A stretch of DNA of 64,000 nt from Chitinophaga sp. GbtcB8. Lineage in GTDB: Bacteria > Bacteroidota > Bacteroidia > Chitinophagales > Chitinophagaceae. Shown here one piece after another: positions 1 to 8,862 of this stretch. A program made the position numbers and the translations under genes. Each line of letters starts with the position of its first letter. The first letter of the stretch is position 1. The DNA lies in contig NZ_JAGXJN010000010.1 in the NCBI RefSeq assembly GCF_019091455.1, positions 1 to 64,000 of the forward strand, read 5' to 3'. Under the pieces are notes generated by a model. The model was not told the DNA's origin. It was given only the letters and a program-made list of their open reading frames with translations, and did not search any database.

Positions 1-459
1 CCATCCCACGCTATCCCAGGGGTGCATCTCCTCCCAGCCACGTATTACAAGCGATAAGGGGACCGGGAGAATGGTTTAACCGATCAGCATCCCCAGCAGC
101 ATCTTCCAGACCGGGACGGTATGGATGAGCGGCCATAGCGTAGAATCCGTAAAATAGAATCCGATAGCGCCCAGGGTCATCCCCAAAACCACCATTGGCT
201 GAAGACGTTCGATACGGCGTTTGAAGAAACTGCCAACGGTCATTTTATGCCAGCGGTCGTCATACGCATAACCGATCACGAAACCGGATAACAAATAGAA
301 AAGATCAACAGCCAGGTACCCATGATTGACAAGCTTATCTAAATTACTGGTAGATAATGGCTCGGCGAGGTGAAAGGTAACAACGATAATGGCCGCAATA
401 CCACGAAGGCCATCTAATATAGGATAGTGTGGCTTGGTGGCCAGATCATTATTATTCAT
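1..459 (-). pseudogene. Acyltransferase family 3 (OafA/YrhL-like), interrupted by an in-frame stop; runs off the left edge
   Basis: The first 127 codons give the N-terminus of a membrane O-acyltransferase: the family opening YPILDGLRGIAAIIVVTFH, then FYLLSGFVIGYAYDDRW with several hydrophobic segments. Family members are usually about 370 residues and modify sugars or lipids at the inner membrane. A TAA codon at 76-78 stops the frame, but the same frame continues to the window edge with 25 more sensible codons that include RGWEEMHPWDSVGW. This resembles the conserved EMHPLNGPxWSLFFEY stretch these proteins carry at that place. I therefore read it as one gene broken by a nonsense codon (GGT TAA ACC) without a frameshift. 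Sequencing error or readthrough cannot be excluded. Confidence 0.75.
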
Positions 460-537
460 TAGTAAAATTGCATATGCGGTTTAGAATGAAACTGGCGCAA
501 ATTATAAAAGATGACCTAAACCATACAATTTTTTACC

Positions 538-576
538 AAAAGGGACAGATCATACTTGTGATGATCTGTCCCTTTT
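538..576. terminator. Strong bidirectional intrinsic terminator
   Basis: A perfect 12-bp stem (GGGACAGATCAT with ATGATCTGTCCC) closes a 7-nt loop. It is flanked by A4 on the left and T5 on the right, so the paired region can extend to 16 bp. It lies 20 bp past the stop of the reverse-strand gene that ends at 597, and probably ends that transcript. Confidence 0.85.
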
Positions 577-596
577 TCGTTGCCGGTAGTTGTTGC

Positions 597-3500
597 TTAT
601 TGTTTGATAAATTTAAATACCTGGTATTTTCCCTTTGATCTTAACCGCACGTAATATGCACCGGCCTTCAGCCCCTCAACCGCGATAGAGGTTCCAAAGG
701 ATGATAGCTGCAATTGCCCTAAGCTATTATACACTTCAATATTCACAGGGTTTTTAATCCCAACAGTATAAAGCGTGGTCATGGCAGGGTTGGGATACAC
801 TGAAATACCGGTTATATCCTCTTTCTTTGTGGTGCCGCCAGTCCTGGCCAGCATTGCTGCCCCCAGCCGGCTTAATTTCCATTGCCCGCTGGTTTGATTC
901 ACATCCGTCCATTGCTGAACATTTCCTCCATTAACAGTGCTGAAATTAGAAACCTCCACCAGCTTCCCACTGTGTTTTGCTACTATTTTGTAATAATCGC
1001 TGTCAACAGGCACCATTAAAAATTGCTGATTGGCGCCACTCACATAACCCCATTGTTGTACATTGGCGCCATCCGCAGTGCTAACCCCGGATACATCCAT
1101 CGATTTTCCGGATCCAACGCAAATAATCTTATAAACATCATTCCCTAAATGCGTAAACGTAAATTGCTGATTAGTGGTACCCATAAAACCCCATTGCTGG
1201 ATATTACAGCCATCCTGTGTCATCATACTGGCATCAACATCCATGTACAACCTGCTGAAACGGTTCTGGAGGTAATAGGTACCTGAAATAATATTCACTT
1301 TCCTTACCTTATTGGTACTCTGTGCCAGGTTTACGAGAGGGTCTGCACTAAATACATTTGCACCATCCAGCGGTGAATAAATTTCGAGGCTAGATTTCAG
1401 CAAATTGGCATCCACCATTGCGTTTATTTCTTCGGCAACCATACCAGCACGATAGAAGAGTAAGGTCCTGTAGTTTGCCGCCGGGGCATTGGATCCATTT
1501 AAGTCAAAGGTGGTGGTAACAATTTTTTCAGCTATGGAGCCTTGTAGTACCTTATCGATATAAAGGAACGTTTTACCCATCGCATAATAATGCGTGAGCG
1601 TTACCTTATGCCATTGGTTGTCGTTAAGAACAGTAATTCCCGGAATGCCGGTTGAGGAGGCCGACGAATAATCCATTTTACCCGAAGCATTGATCACTAA
1701 TTTATTCAGTCCTGCAGCGGTGCTCAGCTCTGCTACCTGCCCGGTTGATGAAGTTTGTATATCAAAAGAAAAGGTAAAGGGATGAAGGATCTCTTCCGGT
1801 TTGATCTGCAGCTTATAACCGCTGGCAGGGCTTAAACTTAATGATGTACCATCCACCCGGTAGGGCTGGGATTTTCCTGCTTTTAAGGCATCGAACAAGG
1901 AAGGAACCATTGCGTACTCAAACTCAAGATGCCCCGCATCGTTGGGATGCAGATCATCGTATTTGTAGCCCGTAGCCCATCTGCCCGCACCATTATCAAT
2001 TGCTCCTAACAAATTTACACTGGCCACATTCCAGGAATGGATCAGCAAATTCATTTGCTTAATGTAATTGTACTCCGTAGCCGTGTAATCTTCACGGGTG
2101 TAACAATTGGTTATAATGGGTTCAATGCCTTGTTGTCTTGCTTTGTTGATAAGCAATTGCAGGTTGTCTCTGAACTGGTTAAAGGTTGCTTGTCCGCCGG
2201 TGGTAATACCCTCATTCCCTAATGAAAGCGCATAAACAACATATTTGCTGCAGAGAGGCAATAAGTCTTTATCCCAGCGGTTTATAACACTAATGGTGTT
2301 GTTGCCGGGAACTGAAATATTCGACACATTCCATGGCTGGCCCACACCGCTGTTTGCCCGGGTGGTAAGCAGCTGGGCATAGAGCTGGGCATATCCCTGG
2401 TTGTTGGTGGCGCCGGTGCCTGAGGGAACAGAAGACCCCATAATGGCTATACGGCTAAGGTCCTTAGAAGGGCAGCTGGGCTCAAAAACAACAGGGGCAA
2501 CCTGGTTCATCTTCATTACTCCCAAATAGCCGAATGATCCTTCCGTTCTGGTTAGGGTAAGATTTATCTGGCCATTATCATCCGGCATTATTATATCTGA
2601 GGTTAAAATGGTTTTCGTATTGCCATTGTAACCTGTTCCCCCCAGGTTGGTTCCGGAGGTTTGCAAAGTTCCGTTGTAGAACGTAGCGCCTGTCAGTGAA
2701 TACGTGGTGACCCGTTTCTCAGGATCATTCCGGCTTCCGAACAAATTAAAAACATAACCTTTTGTTTTATCCAAACCCCTTATAGAAAGAGTGGAAGATG
2801 CGGTGGTATGGAAATAATCCTGTGTAGCTGTTGGAATAGCAAGATCACCTAATAAACCGGCATCTGGTGATAATAAACCTCCGTTTTGAATACCATTGGA
2901 AAGAAACCCGGAAGTGATCTTAATATACGCACCGGTAGCTGCATTTGCTTTATCTACCAGGTTTACCTGGGGAGCTGTGGTATTGATATTGGTTACATTG
3001 TTCCAGTAATTGCCATTTATATCAGGACTGGTGGTGATGTTGCCATTGCTAACATCATTGGGCCCAAAATCAACATACACTGTTTTTAAGACTGTAACAG
3101 GCATCCTGACTTCCTCAATTTTCAGCGCGCCAATATAGCCGAAAGCACCCAGCTCCCTTTTTAGGGTAATGGCTATCTGGCCCTTTGCATCAGGGGCAAT
3201 AGTACCCGTAACCAGAATAGTGCTGTTATTGCCATTGTACCCCGTTCCTCCCAAATTGGTTCCGGAGGTTTGAAGGGTAGCGCTATAGGTGGTTTTACCT
3301 GCAAGGGTATAATTGGATTTGCGTACCTCAGGATCATTCCGGGTAGCAAAAAAATTGAAAATATAGCCCTTGCTAACATCCAAACCCTTTATTACAAAAG
3401 CCGCGGTATTTTCCGTATGAAAATAATCCTGCGTAGCAGTATTGATCGCAAGGTCCTTTAAGAGTGCTGCATTAGGTGCTAATAAACCGCCATTGTTAAT

Positions 3501-3764
3501 ACCGTTCGAGCTAAAGCCCGCGGTGATGTTTATAAATGCACCGGACGAAACATTCCTGTTTGTTAACAGGTATACCGGAGCGGCTGTGGTACTGGTATTC
3601 GTAACATTGTTCCAGTAATTACCATTTACGTCGGGACTGGTAGTGATATTGCCATTGCTAACATCATTGGGTCCAAAATCAACATAAAAAGTTCTAAGGG
3701 TTTGCGCATGCGTATCAACCGGGCCAAGGCAAAGGATCAGTAAATAAAGAAATAGTTTTTTCAT
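597..3764 (-). CDS. Secreted SGNH/GDSL-type hydrolase with lectin domains and a type IX secretion signal
   Basis: This is a multidomain secreted protein of about 1055 residues. A signal peptide (MKKLFLYLLILCLGP, ending near THAQ) is followed by two near-identical modules of 203 residues that start YVDFGPNDVSNGN (about 26-425). These look like beta-sandwich carbohydrate-binding (malectin-like) domains, but I do not recognise the family. Then comes an SGNH-hydrolase domain (about 435-640) with GSSVPSGTGA as the nucleophile block, a GNE block, and DDLHPND holding the catalytic Asp/His pair. A LamG-like domain (about 645-800), a ricin B-trefoil with three QQW repeats (about 835-970) and a type A T9SS sorting domain (SVYPNPA onward, last 70 residues) complete it. 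The likely role is deacetylation or deesterification of a glycan. The start was chosen at the signal peptide; an upstream in-frame ATG at 3815 would overlap the preceding gene. It probably forms an operon with the GH76-like gene 29 bp upstream. Confidence 0.85.
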   Translation of the reverse strand: MKKLFLYLLILCLGPVDTHAQTLRTFYVDFGPNDVSNGNITTSPDVNGNYWNNVTNTSTTAAPVYLLTNRNVSSGAFINITAGFSSNGINNGGLLAPNAALLKDLAINTATQDYFHTENTAAFVIKGLDVSKGYIFNFFATRNDPEVRKSNYTLAGKTTYSATLQTSGTNLGGTGYNGNNSTILVTGTIAPDAKGQIAITLKRELGAFGYIGALKIEEVRMPVTVLKTVYVDFGPNDVSNGNITTSPDINGNYWNNVTNINTTAPQVNLVDKANAATGAYIKITSGFLSNGIQNGGLLSPDAGLLGDLAIPTATQDYFHTTASSTLSIRGLDKTKGYVFNLFGSRNDPEKRVTTYSLTGATFYNGTLQTSGTNLGGTGYNGNTKTILTSDIIMPDDNGQINLTLTRTEGSFGYLGVMKMNQVAPVVFEPSCPSKDLSRIAIMGSSVPSGTGATNNQGYAQLYAQLLTTRANSGVGQPWNVSNISVPGNNTISVINRWDKDLLPLCSKYVVYALSLGNEGITTGGQATFNQFRDNLQLLINKARQQGIEPIITNCYTREDYTATEYNYIKQMNLLIHSWNVASVNLLGAIDNGAGRWATGYKYDDLHPNDAGHLEFEYAMVPSLFDALKAGKSQPYRVDGTSLSLSPASGYKLQIKPEEILHPFTFSFDIQTSSTGQVAELSTAAGLNKLVINASGKMDYSSASSTGIPGITVLNDNQWHKVTLTHYYAMGKTFLYIDKVLQGSIAEKIVTTTFDLNGSNAPAANYRTLLFYRAGMVAEEINAMVDANLLKSSLEIYSPLDGANVFSADPLVNLAQSTNKVRKVNIISGTYYLQNRFSRLYMDVDASMMTQDGCNIQQWGFMGTTNQQFTFTHLGNDVYKIICVGSGKSMDVSGVSTADGANVQQWGYVSGANQQFLMVPVDSDYYKIVAKHSGKLVEVSNFSTVNGGNVQQWTDVNQTSGQWKLSRLGAAMLARTGGTTKKEDITGISVYPNPAMTTLYTVGIKNPVNIEVYNSLGQLQLSSFGTSIAVEGLKAGAYYVRLRSKGKYQVFKFIKQ
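2472..3689 (-). repeat. Intragenic tandem duplication with a 609-bp period
   Basis: Two tandem copies meet near 3080 and encode the paired N-terminal modules of the secreted hydrolase. The spacing from the YVDFG codons of one copy to the other is 609 bp (203 codons). Runs such as the segment encoding GPNDVSNGNITTSPD differ only at a few mostly synonymous positions, so the duplication is recent or is kept alike by gene conversion. The outer right boundary is approximate. Confidence 0.75.
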
Positions 3765-3793
3765 AGCAAAGATGTGGTTTGAGGGATTCTGAT

Positions 3794-5407
3794 TTATAGT
3801 CTTATAAGCTGCCACTGCTCACTGTTGCCTCCGTGGTAACCATATTGAATAATGCTTGCCCTTTCGTCAGTAGAACCGCTAAGCACATCGAGTACTTTGC
3901 CGGAATGAACGAAACTTAGCGTATAATACCCGTTTTCCGGCGAAGTAATAGATACCTTTTGATTGTTCCAGCCAACGTAATCCCAGATATGAACAATAGC
4001 CGCAGGTTCTGTAGATACATCTTTCAGGTCAAGCGCTCTTCCACTGCCCACATTAATAATTTTGTACTGTCCGTTGCCTAAACCGGTGATCGTCCAGCGC
4101 TGGGCGTTAGTGCCGTTCCAGGTATACTGTTGTACAATGGTTCCATTGGCGGTATTGCCATCCCTGCAATCCAGCACTTTGCCGCTATTGCGGTTAACGA
4201 TCCGGTAAGTGCCATCGGCAACCGGCTCATAGGATTCAGACGGAGTTACAGCCTGTAAAACAACAGAACCCTCTGCTTCCATAGCACGAACATCGCCTGT
4301 AGGAGTAGCTGCAGACCATATATTCCAGGAAACATTGTAATCGTAGCGCCTCCAGCTCCATGCTGCAAGGCATTGTTTGGTAAGATACTCCCGGTAGGTA
4401 CCCCAGAGGTTATTCTGGCTGGCCATCAGGCTCAATCCACGCACAAACTGATCAGCGCCAAAATCACCATTGGCCGGTTTGTCCTGGTTCAGGATAGGCC
4501 ATGCATTTATAACATGCGCAGCCGCAAATTTTGCATCATCCAGGTAGGATGCTGTTCTTGTAATTTGGTAAAGCGCGTTGGCTGCGTTAACGAACAATCC
4601 ACTGTTATAAATGTTGTCGTCTGAAGCAACATTCAGGCCATTGGGCCCCCAGCCTTCATAAAGTCTTCCGGTAGTGGTGTTTAAGAGCCTGCGTGCCCAG
4701 GCATAGGTTGCGATGCATTTATTCAGCACATCCGTATTACCGGTTGCATTATAGATCATACAGCCAGCAATGATGAAGGGATAATTACTCAGGGCAATTT
4801 TGCCGCCGTTCGGCACATCTTCCATGTTCTCCCAGATCCCTCCATCGTAAACGTTATTCCAGCCCCGGTTATACACTACATTCCAGTTGGTGATCGCTGC
4901 ATCACGATAAGCCGTATTACCGGTGATCTGGTAGCCACGGATAAGCGCGATAATTGCCCATTCAATGTCATCATTCCAGCTATCCCATGAAAGGTCTTTG
5001 GTAGCTGCGGGAGTGATCTCATTGGCTATAAAGGTGTTTAGCAGATCAATGATCAGCTGTTTGGCATCCGCTCTTTGTGACTTATCGTAGAAATCCTCCA
5101 CCCCGGTGATCATGTAAGCCTGGCCCCACATGAAAGCTCTTGACCGGTCCGTTAAGCTATTGCAGAAATAGGTTTGACCACCTGAGCGGATCAGGTAAGC
5201 CCTGAGCCAGCCATCGTACACCTGGTCGTCAATACCCGGATCAATACCACCTCTTGCCAAAGGATTTGAATTTGTGCTTTCAGTTTTTGGAGCAGCAGGG
5301 GTGGGTGCGGGTTTTTGTTCATCCTTAACACAGTGTGAGAAAAAGACCGTAATGCACAGCATTATCAGTAACCATTGCCTGGGTTTCAGCGCTCTAGAGT
5401 TTTTCAT
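3794..5407 (-). CDS. Glycoside hydrolase family 76-like lipoprotein with C-terminal ricin domain
   Basis: A predicted surface or periplasmic lipoprotein of 537 residues. The signal ends in a lipobox with Cys26 (FFSHC), followed by a Pro/Thr/Asn-rich linker. Residues about 60-375 have the alpha/alpha-barrel style of GH76 endo-alpha-1,6-mannanases, including the Asp-Asp pair at about 146-147 (WNDDIEWAIIALIRGY) and the YDGGIWEN segment. Residues about 395-537 form a ricin B-type trefoil with repeated Q-x-W elements (NAQRWTI, NSEQWQLI). GH76 enzymes cut alpha-1,6-linked mannan backbones such as those of fungal walls. The pairing with the lectin-bearing SGNH hydrolase 29 bp downstream suggests joint attack on a decorated mannan-like glycan, which is inference. 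The family call is from motifs, not a search. Confidence 0.82.
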   Translation of the reverse strand: MKNSRALKPRQWLLIMLCITVFFSHCVKDEQKPAPTPAAPKTESTNSNPLARGGIDPGIDDQVYDGWLRAYLIRSGGQTYFCNSLTDRSRAFMWGQAYMITGVEDFYDKSQRADAKQLIIDLLNTFIANEITPAATKDLSWDSWNDDIEWAIIALIRGYQITGNTAYRDAAITNWNVVYNRGWNNVYDGGIWENMEDVPNGGKIALSNYPFIIAGCMIYNATGNTDVLNKCIATYAWARRLLNTTTGRLYEGWGPNGLNVASDDNIYNSGLFVNAANALYQITRTASYLDDAKFAAAHVINAWPILNQDKPANGDFGADQFVRGLSLMASQNNLWGTYREYLTKQCLAAWSWRRYDYNVSWNIWSAATPTGDVRAMEAEGSVVLQAVTPSESYEPVADGTYRIVNRNSGKVLDCRDGNTANGTIVQQYTWNGTNAQRWTITGLGNGQYKIINVGSGRALDLKDVSTEPAAIVHIWDYVGWNNQKVSITSPENGYYTLSFVHSGKVLDVLSGSTDERASIIQYGYHGGNSEQWQLIRL

Positions 5408-5683
5408 AAATTTTTGATTTTGGTTAATTGTTTAGTTACATATATTATTCATGGAGAATGCTTAGCATAGTGCCCAAACGCGGGGAAACGTGGAATTTTC
5501 ATTATTGGGTAATATAGGTTATGACCTTTTAAGGGACGAGGTCTAAGTTAATCACTAATAGGCTGGGATAGGCGGCAAGAGCTTTGCCGGATAAAAAATC
5601 TAATGGGTTTTTAAATTATGTATTTTATAATCAATGATTTATATAGCGGCTTGTACCGAAAAATCTAAGGGGTAAGGGATGAT

Positions 5684-6049
5684 TCAGGGTAAAAAGACCA
5701 GCTCTTTATGCTTCTTTCCCCAATTTTCGAGTTGTTCAATAATGGGTTTTAGCTCATAACCAATTGGGGTTAGCTCATATTCTACCCGTGGAGGAACTTC
5801 TGGGTAAACAGTCCGTTTCAGGATTTTGTTTTCCTCTAATTTTTGCAGCTGTAAAGTAAGCATTCGTTCCGTGATGTTTGGTAAGCGTTTTCTTAATTCT
5901 CCAAATCTAAGTTTACCGTTTATCAGCCAGGAACAAATAGCTAAAGCCCATTGCCCGCCAATAATGTTCGCAGCATACACTTCTGAGCATTCATCGGCTA
6001 ATGCCTGTTTGTTAGCAAAGTTTGTGGAGGTGGTCTTAATTTTTGACAT
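5684..6049 (-). CDS. HxlR-family winged-helix transcriptional regulator
   Basis: At 121 residues this is the normal length for HxlR/MarR-like regulators. A cysteine near the N-terminus (DECSEVYAANIIGGQWAL) sits where redox- or aldehyde-sensing HxlR members keep theirs. The winged-helix core follows (LRFGELRKRLPNITERMLTL, then LKRTVYPEVPPRVEYELT as the wing). It is transcribed divergently from a flavodoxin-fold quinone reductase with 76 bp between the starts. This is the usual arrangement in which the regulator represses the reductase until an electrophile or quinone modifies the cysteine. The effector is inferred from the family. Confidence 0.9.
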   Translation of the reverse strand: MSKIKTTSTNFANKQALADECSEVYAANIIGGQWALAICSWLINGKLRFGELRKRLPNITERMLTLQLQKLEENKILKRTVYPEVPPRVEYELTPIGYELKPIIEQLENWGKKHKELVFLP

Positions 6050-6125
6050 TACTTACATTTTATATAGTACCATACATTCGGGTGCTAAAATATCAAATTT
6101 AGGTCAACCGTTTTACTTTCGTAGA

Positions 6126-6656
6126 ATGAAAACATTGGTGATCGTTATACATCCTGATATTGAAAGTTCGGCTATTAACAAGAGATGGATTGAAGAGCTG
6201 CAGAAATTCCCTGATAAGTATGCTGTACATCAGCTGTACAAAGCTTATCCTGATGAAAGAATTAATGTGCAGGCAGAGCAAAAGCTTGTGGAGCAATACA
6301 GCAAAATTGTATTTCAATTTCCTTTTTATTGGTTCAGCAGCCCTCCGCTTTTAAAGAAGTGGTTTGATGAAGTGTTGGCTTACGGCTGGGCTTACGGGAG
6401 TAAAAGCAGCTACAGGGTTTCAGGAAAGAAGATTGCCCTGGCGGTATCAGCAGGAGTGGATGAACAGGAATATAGCCAGGGAGAAAGATACAAATATACC
6501 CTGGCAGAATTAACGCGGCCTTTTGAGCTAACCTTTGAATATGTAAAGGCCGATTACAAACCGCTTTTTGCTTACTATGGGATTGAGTTAAATTCTTCTG
6601 ATGAATGGATTGAAAAGAGTGTTCCGCTTTACATGGAGTTTTTAGCCTCCCTTTAA
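6126..6656 (+). CDS. NAD(P)H-dependent oxidoreductase, flavodoxin-like fold (quinone reductase type)
   Basis: A 176-residue cytosolic flavoprotein of the NAD(P)H:quinone oxidoreductase family (MdaB/KefF-like). It starts with MKTLVIVIHPDIESSAINK, where the strand-loop that binds FMN phosphate lies. It continues with the family block IVFQFPFYWFSSPPLLKKWFD and then VSGKKIALAVSAG. The open frame extends 100 codons upstream into the divergent HxlR gene; the ATG at 6126 gives the family length and leaves a proper intergenic region. The likely reaction is two-electron reduction of quinones or electrophiles with NAD(P)H. Divergence from the HxlR gene makes that regulator its probable controller. Confidence 0.88.
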   Translation: MKTLVIVIHPDIESSAINKRWIEELQKFPDKYAVHQLYKAYPDERINVQAEQKLVEQYSKIVFQFPFYWFSSPPLLKKWFDEVLAYGWAYGSKSSYRVSGKKIALAVSAGVDEQEYSQGERYKYTLAELTRPFELTFEYVKADYKPLFAYYGIELNSSDEWIEKSVPLYMEFLASL

Positions 6657-6666
6657 TCCACCTGGA

Positions 6667-7251
6667 CTACTTTTCAGGTTTTGCATAATTACTTCTGATC
6701 CGGCTTAATGTTTCCCGTGTCAGCCCTAAGTAGGATGCTATCATGTGGAGCGGCACACGATTAAAAAAGTCAGGATATTTTTTAATGAAATTTTCGTAAC
6801 GTTTTTCTGCAGTATCACTGATGTTGCTCAGGATGCGGTTTTGGCTTGCATCAAAACTCCGCGCATCCAGCTTCTCCTTGAAATTATGAAAGTTGGGGAT
6901 AGCTCTTACAAGTTCGTCAAGGTCGTTCTTCCGGATCAATATTAGGTCACTGTCTTCTAAGGCATCAATGTTACCTTTTGCCGGATCTCCTGAATTATAA
7001 CTCTCGTAATCAGCTATCCACCAGTTCTCTACCGCAAACTTTAAGATGTGTTCAGCACCGTTATCACCTACACGGTACAAACGCATACAGCCCTTTGCAA
7101 CAAAACAATTGGAATGACAAATATCACCTTCCTGCAGCAAATATTGCCTTTTACGAAGCTTTTTTGTTATAGTCTTAACACGGAACTGCTCTATTTCATG
7201 ATCGGTAAGGAAGGCATTCTTTCTCAGGTATTCTGCTAAAATTTCAAACAT
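6667..7251 (-). CDS. Crp/Fnr-family transcriptional regulator
   Basis: At 194 residues it has the layout common in Bacteroidota: an N-terminal cyclic-nucleotide-binding fold (about 25-125, LLQEGDICHSNCFVAKGCMR, then DLILIRKNDLDEL) and a short C-terminal helix-turn-helix (VPLHMIASYLGLTRETLSRI). No Fe-S cysteine set is visible, so it is not FNR itself, and the ligand is unknown. It converges with the quinone reductase gene, the stops being 10 bp apart. A good sigma-ABfr-type promoter lies just upstream (7269-7299). Confidence 0.88.
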   Translation of the reverse strand: MFEILAEYLRKNAFLTDHEIEQFRVKTITKKLRKRQYLLQEGDICHSNCFVAKGCMRLYRVGDNGAEHILKFAVENWWIADYESYNSGDPAKGNIDALEDSDLILIRKNDLDELVRAIPNFHNFKEKLDARSFDASQNRILSNISDTAEKRYENFIKKYPDFFNRVPLHMIASYLGLTRETLSRIRSNYAKPEK

Positions 7252-7268
7252 TACCGGCTACTTTATTG

Positions 7269-7299
7269 CAAAAGTAACGGAATAACCGGCCCCATACAA
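7269..7299 (-). promoter_or_regulatory. Bacteroidota-type promoter for the Crp/Fnr gene
   Basis: On the reverse strand a TTG (7299-7297) stands 20 nt before TACTTTTG (7276-7269), matching the -33 TTG / -7 TAnnTTTG promoter with normal spacing. The regulator's ATG is 18 nt past the -7 box. Confidence 0.6.
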
Positions 7300-7323
7300 T
7301 ACCTGGTACAACCATGCAAAGAA

Positions 7324-7342
7324 ACCCCATTATGTATGGGGT
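7324..7342 (-). terminator. Hairpin downstream of the SDR gene
   Basis: ACCCCAT and ATGGGGT form a perfect 7-bp stem around a 5-nt loop. On the reverse strand it is followed by TTTCTTT, 25 bp beyond the SDR stop codon. It is probably a weak intrinsic terminator. Confidence 0.55.
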
Positions 7343-7367
7343 CTCTGAAAGCTTAAATATTTATGAG

Positions 7368-8135
7368 TTATTTCAGGGCTGTGATGTTTATAACACCGCC
7401 ATCTGCAATAATTTCAGTCCCCACTACAAAAGAGGATTCGTCTGAAGCCAGGAATACGGCTGCTTTCCCTATATCTGATGGTTGCCCGATCCTTCCAATA
7501 GGAATTAGATCCGTCCACAGATCTTTGACATGCTCAACCTGCTCAGCGGGTAAGAATTTATCAAAGACAGGTGTATCAATTGTACCGGGGGAAAGTACAT
7601 TTACCCTTATATTCCTGTCTAACAGGTCCAGGGAGAATCCGCGAGCAAACGAAATCACCGCTGCTTTGGCTGCGGCATAAGTTGACTGGCCGGGAAATGC
7701 CCTATGCCCGCTTATAGAGCCGATCAAAACAATAGTGCCCCCGTCTTTCATGTAGGGCAATGCCTTTTGTACAGTGAAATACACGCTTTTCAGGTTAAGG
7801 TTCATGTACTGATCATATTCTGCTTCGCTGATAACGGCTACTGACCCCATTTTCACGCCTTCCACTGCACCTCCTGCATTTACAACAAGGTTATCTATCT
7901 TTCCGAATTTTCCGGAAGTATCCCGGAAGATCCGGTCAAGGTCTTCCATTTTTGTTACATCGGCACTTATTCCAATGAAATGGTCACCTAATGCTGCAAT
8001 ACTGCGGTCTAAAGTTGCCTGGTTCCTCCCTACAATTGCTCCAACGGCGCCTTCGCTTTGAAAGGCCATTGCAATACCCAACCCGATGCCGCTGTTCCCT
8101 CCTGTAATTACTGTTACCTTATTCTTTAGCTTCAT
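7368..8135 (-). CDS. Short-chain dehydrogenase/reductase (SDR)
   Basis: A classical SDR of 255 residues. The cofactor loop TGGNSGIG (TGxxxGIG) lies near the N-terminus and VVNAGG occupies the NNAG position. The catalytic Ser is in LIGSISGH and the YxxxK pair in YAAAK. The C-terminus IIADGGVINI is typical of the FabG/glucose-dehydrogenase branch. It would reduce a carbonyl or oxidise an alcohol with NAD(P)(H); the substrate cannot be told. The start was chosen at MKLKNKVTVITGG; six further upstream codons are open but are unlikely to be used. Confidence 0.92.
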   Translation of the reverse strand: MKLKNKVTVITGGNSGIGLGIAMAFQSEGAVGAIVGRNQATLDRSIAALGDHFIGISADVTKMEDLDRIFRDTSGKFGKIDNLVVNAGGAVEGVKMGSVAVISEAEYDQYMNLNLKSVYFTVQKALPYMKDGGTIVLIGSISGHRAFPGQSTYAAAKAAVISFARGFSLDLLDRNIRVNVLSPGTIDTPVFDKFLPAEQVEHVKDLWTDLIPIGRIGQPSDIGKAAVFLASDESSFVVGTEIIADGGVINITALK

Positions 8136-8222
8136 GATATTTATTTTTATCACGGCAAAGTTCAGGTAACAAGGCGCTTGCTTCCGAGGATATTAGTCAA
8201 ATAATATGCGTGATAAATGTCA

Positions 8223-8753
8223 CTATTGTTCAAGGTGCCGGATATCCTTATGGGTTACTACATTATGCTGGGCGTCCAGTGGTATCAGCGGATTGGTGCC
8301 AATATCCCACAGGTTACCTTCCACATCCTGCACATATCCGGTATAGGCGCCGAAGAAGGTTTTTACAGGATGTTTTACAATAGTAACCCCTTTGCTTTCC
8401 AGTTGTGCAAACAGCTCATCTACTTCTTTTTTACTGTTTACAATATAGCCCAAAACATAGTGCCGGTTGCTGTTTTCGGCATAGGCGATTTTGGCATCTT
8501 CCATTAATGCCTTTGCAGAGAAAAAGGAAATAAGGCTGCCGTTGATCTTATAAAACACAATATCCTTATTTACAGCTTCAGGCGTCCAGCCGAACTTTTG
8601 CTCATAGAATGCGCGCATGGCGGAGAGGTCTTTTACACCAATTGTAAAAATGCTCAGTCGTTGTTCCATAGTTTGTTTGTTTTGAACTACAGGATCGTTG
8701 CAGGCAACAGCGATCAGGATAAGAATAATAAGTGGCAGGCTCAGGATCTTCAT
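8223..8753 (-). CDS. VOC/glyoxalase-fold protein with a lipoprotein signal
   Basis: The body (from about residue 29) is a vicinal-oxygen-chelate domain: LSIFTIGVKDLSAMRAFYEQ at its start and GYVQDVEGNLWDIGTNP at its end, with the metal-site Glu/His pattern only partly visible. Ahead of it is a hydrophobic segment ending in a lipobox (LIAVAC, Cys about 18), which makes this an exported lipoprotein if the ATG at 8753 is used. That is unusual, because most VOC proteins are cytosolic. A second ATG at 8669 (MEQRLSIFTIG) would give a soluble protein of ordinary size. The function is unknown. The gene diverges from an FMN reductase. Confidence 0.75.
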   Translation of the reverse strand: MKILSLPLIILILIAVACNDPVVQNKQTMEQRLSIFTIGVKDLSAMRAFYEQKFGWTPEAVNKDIVFYKINGSLISFFSAKALMEDAKIAYAENSNRHYVLGYIVNSKKEVDELFAQLESKGVTIVKHPVKTFFGAYTGYVQDVEGNLWDIGTNPLIPLDAQHNVVTHKDIRHLEQ

Positions 8754-8862
8754 GCTGAAGATGTTTGTTCTGCACAAAAATAAGGAAAAGGCCTGCCGCG
8801 CCTTTGGAAAAAAACGACAATCCATAATACTTCCTTTTGCGTTGATCACACTTCCCTTCACG

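Noticed and set aside
429..638. Forward frame of 69 codons
   Set aside because: It runs through the strong hairpin at 538-576 and both neighbouring gene ends; composition is not protein-like.
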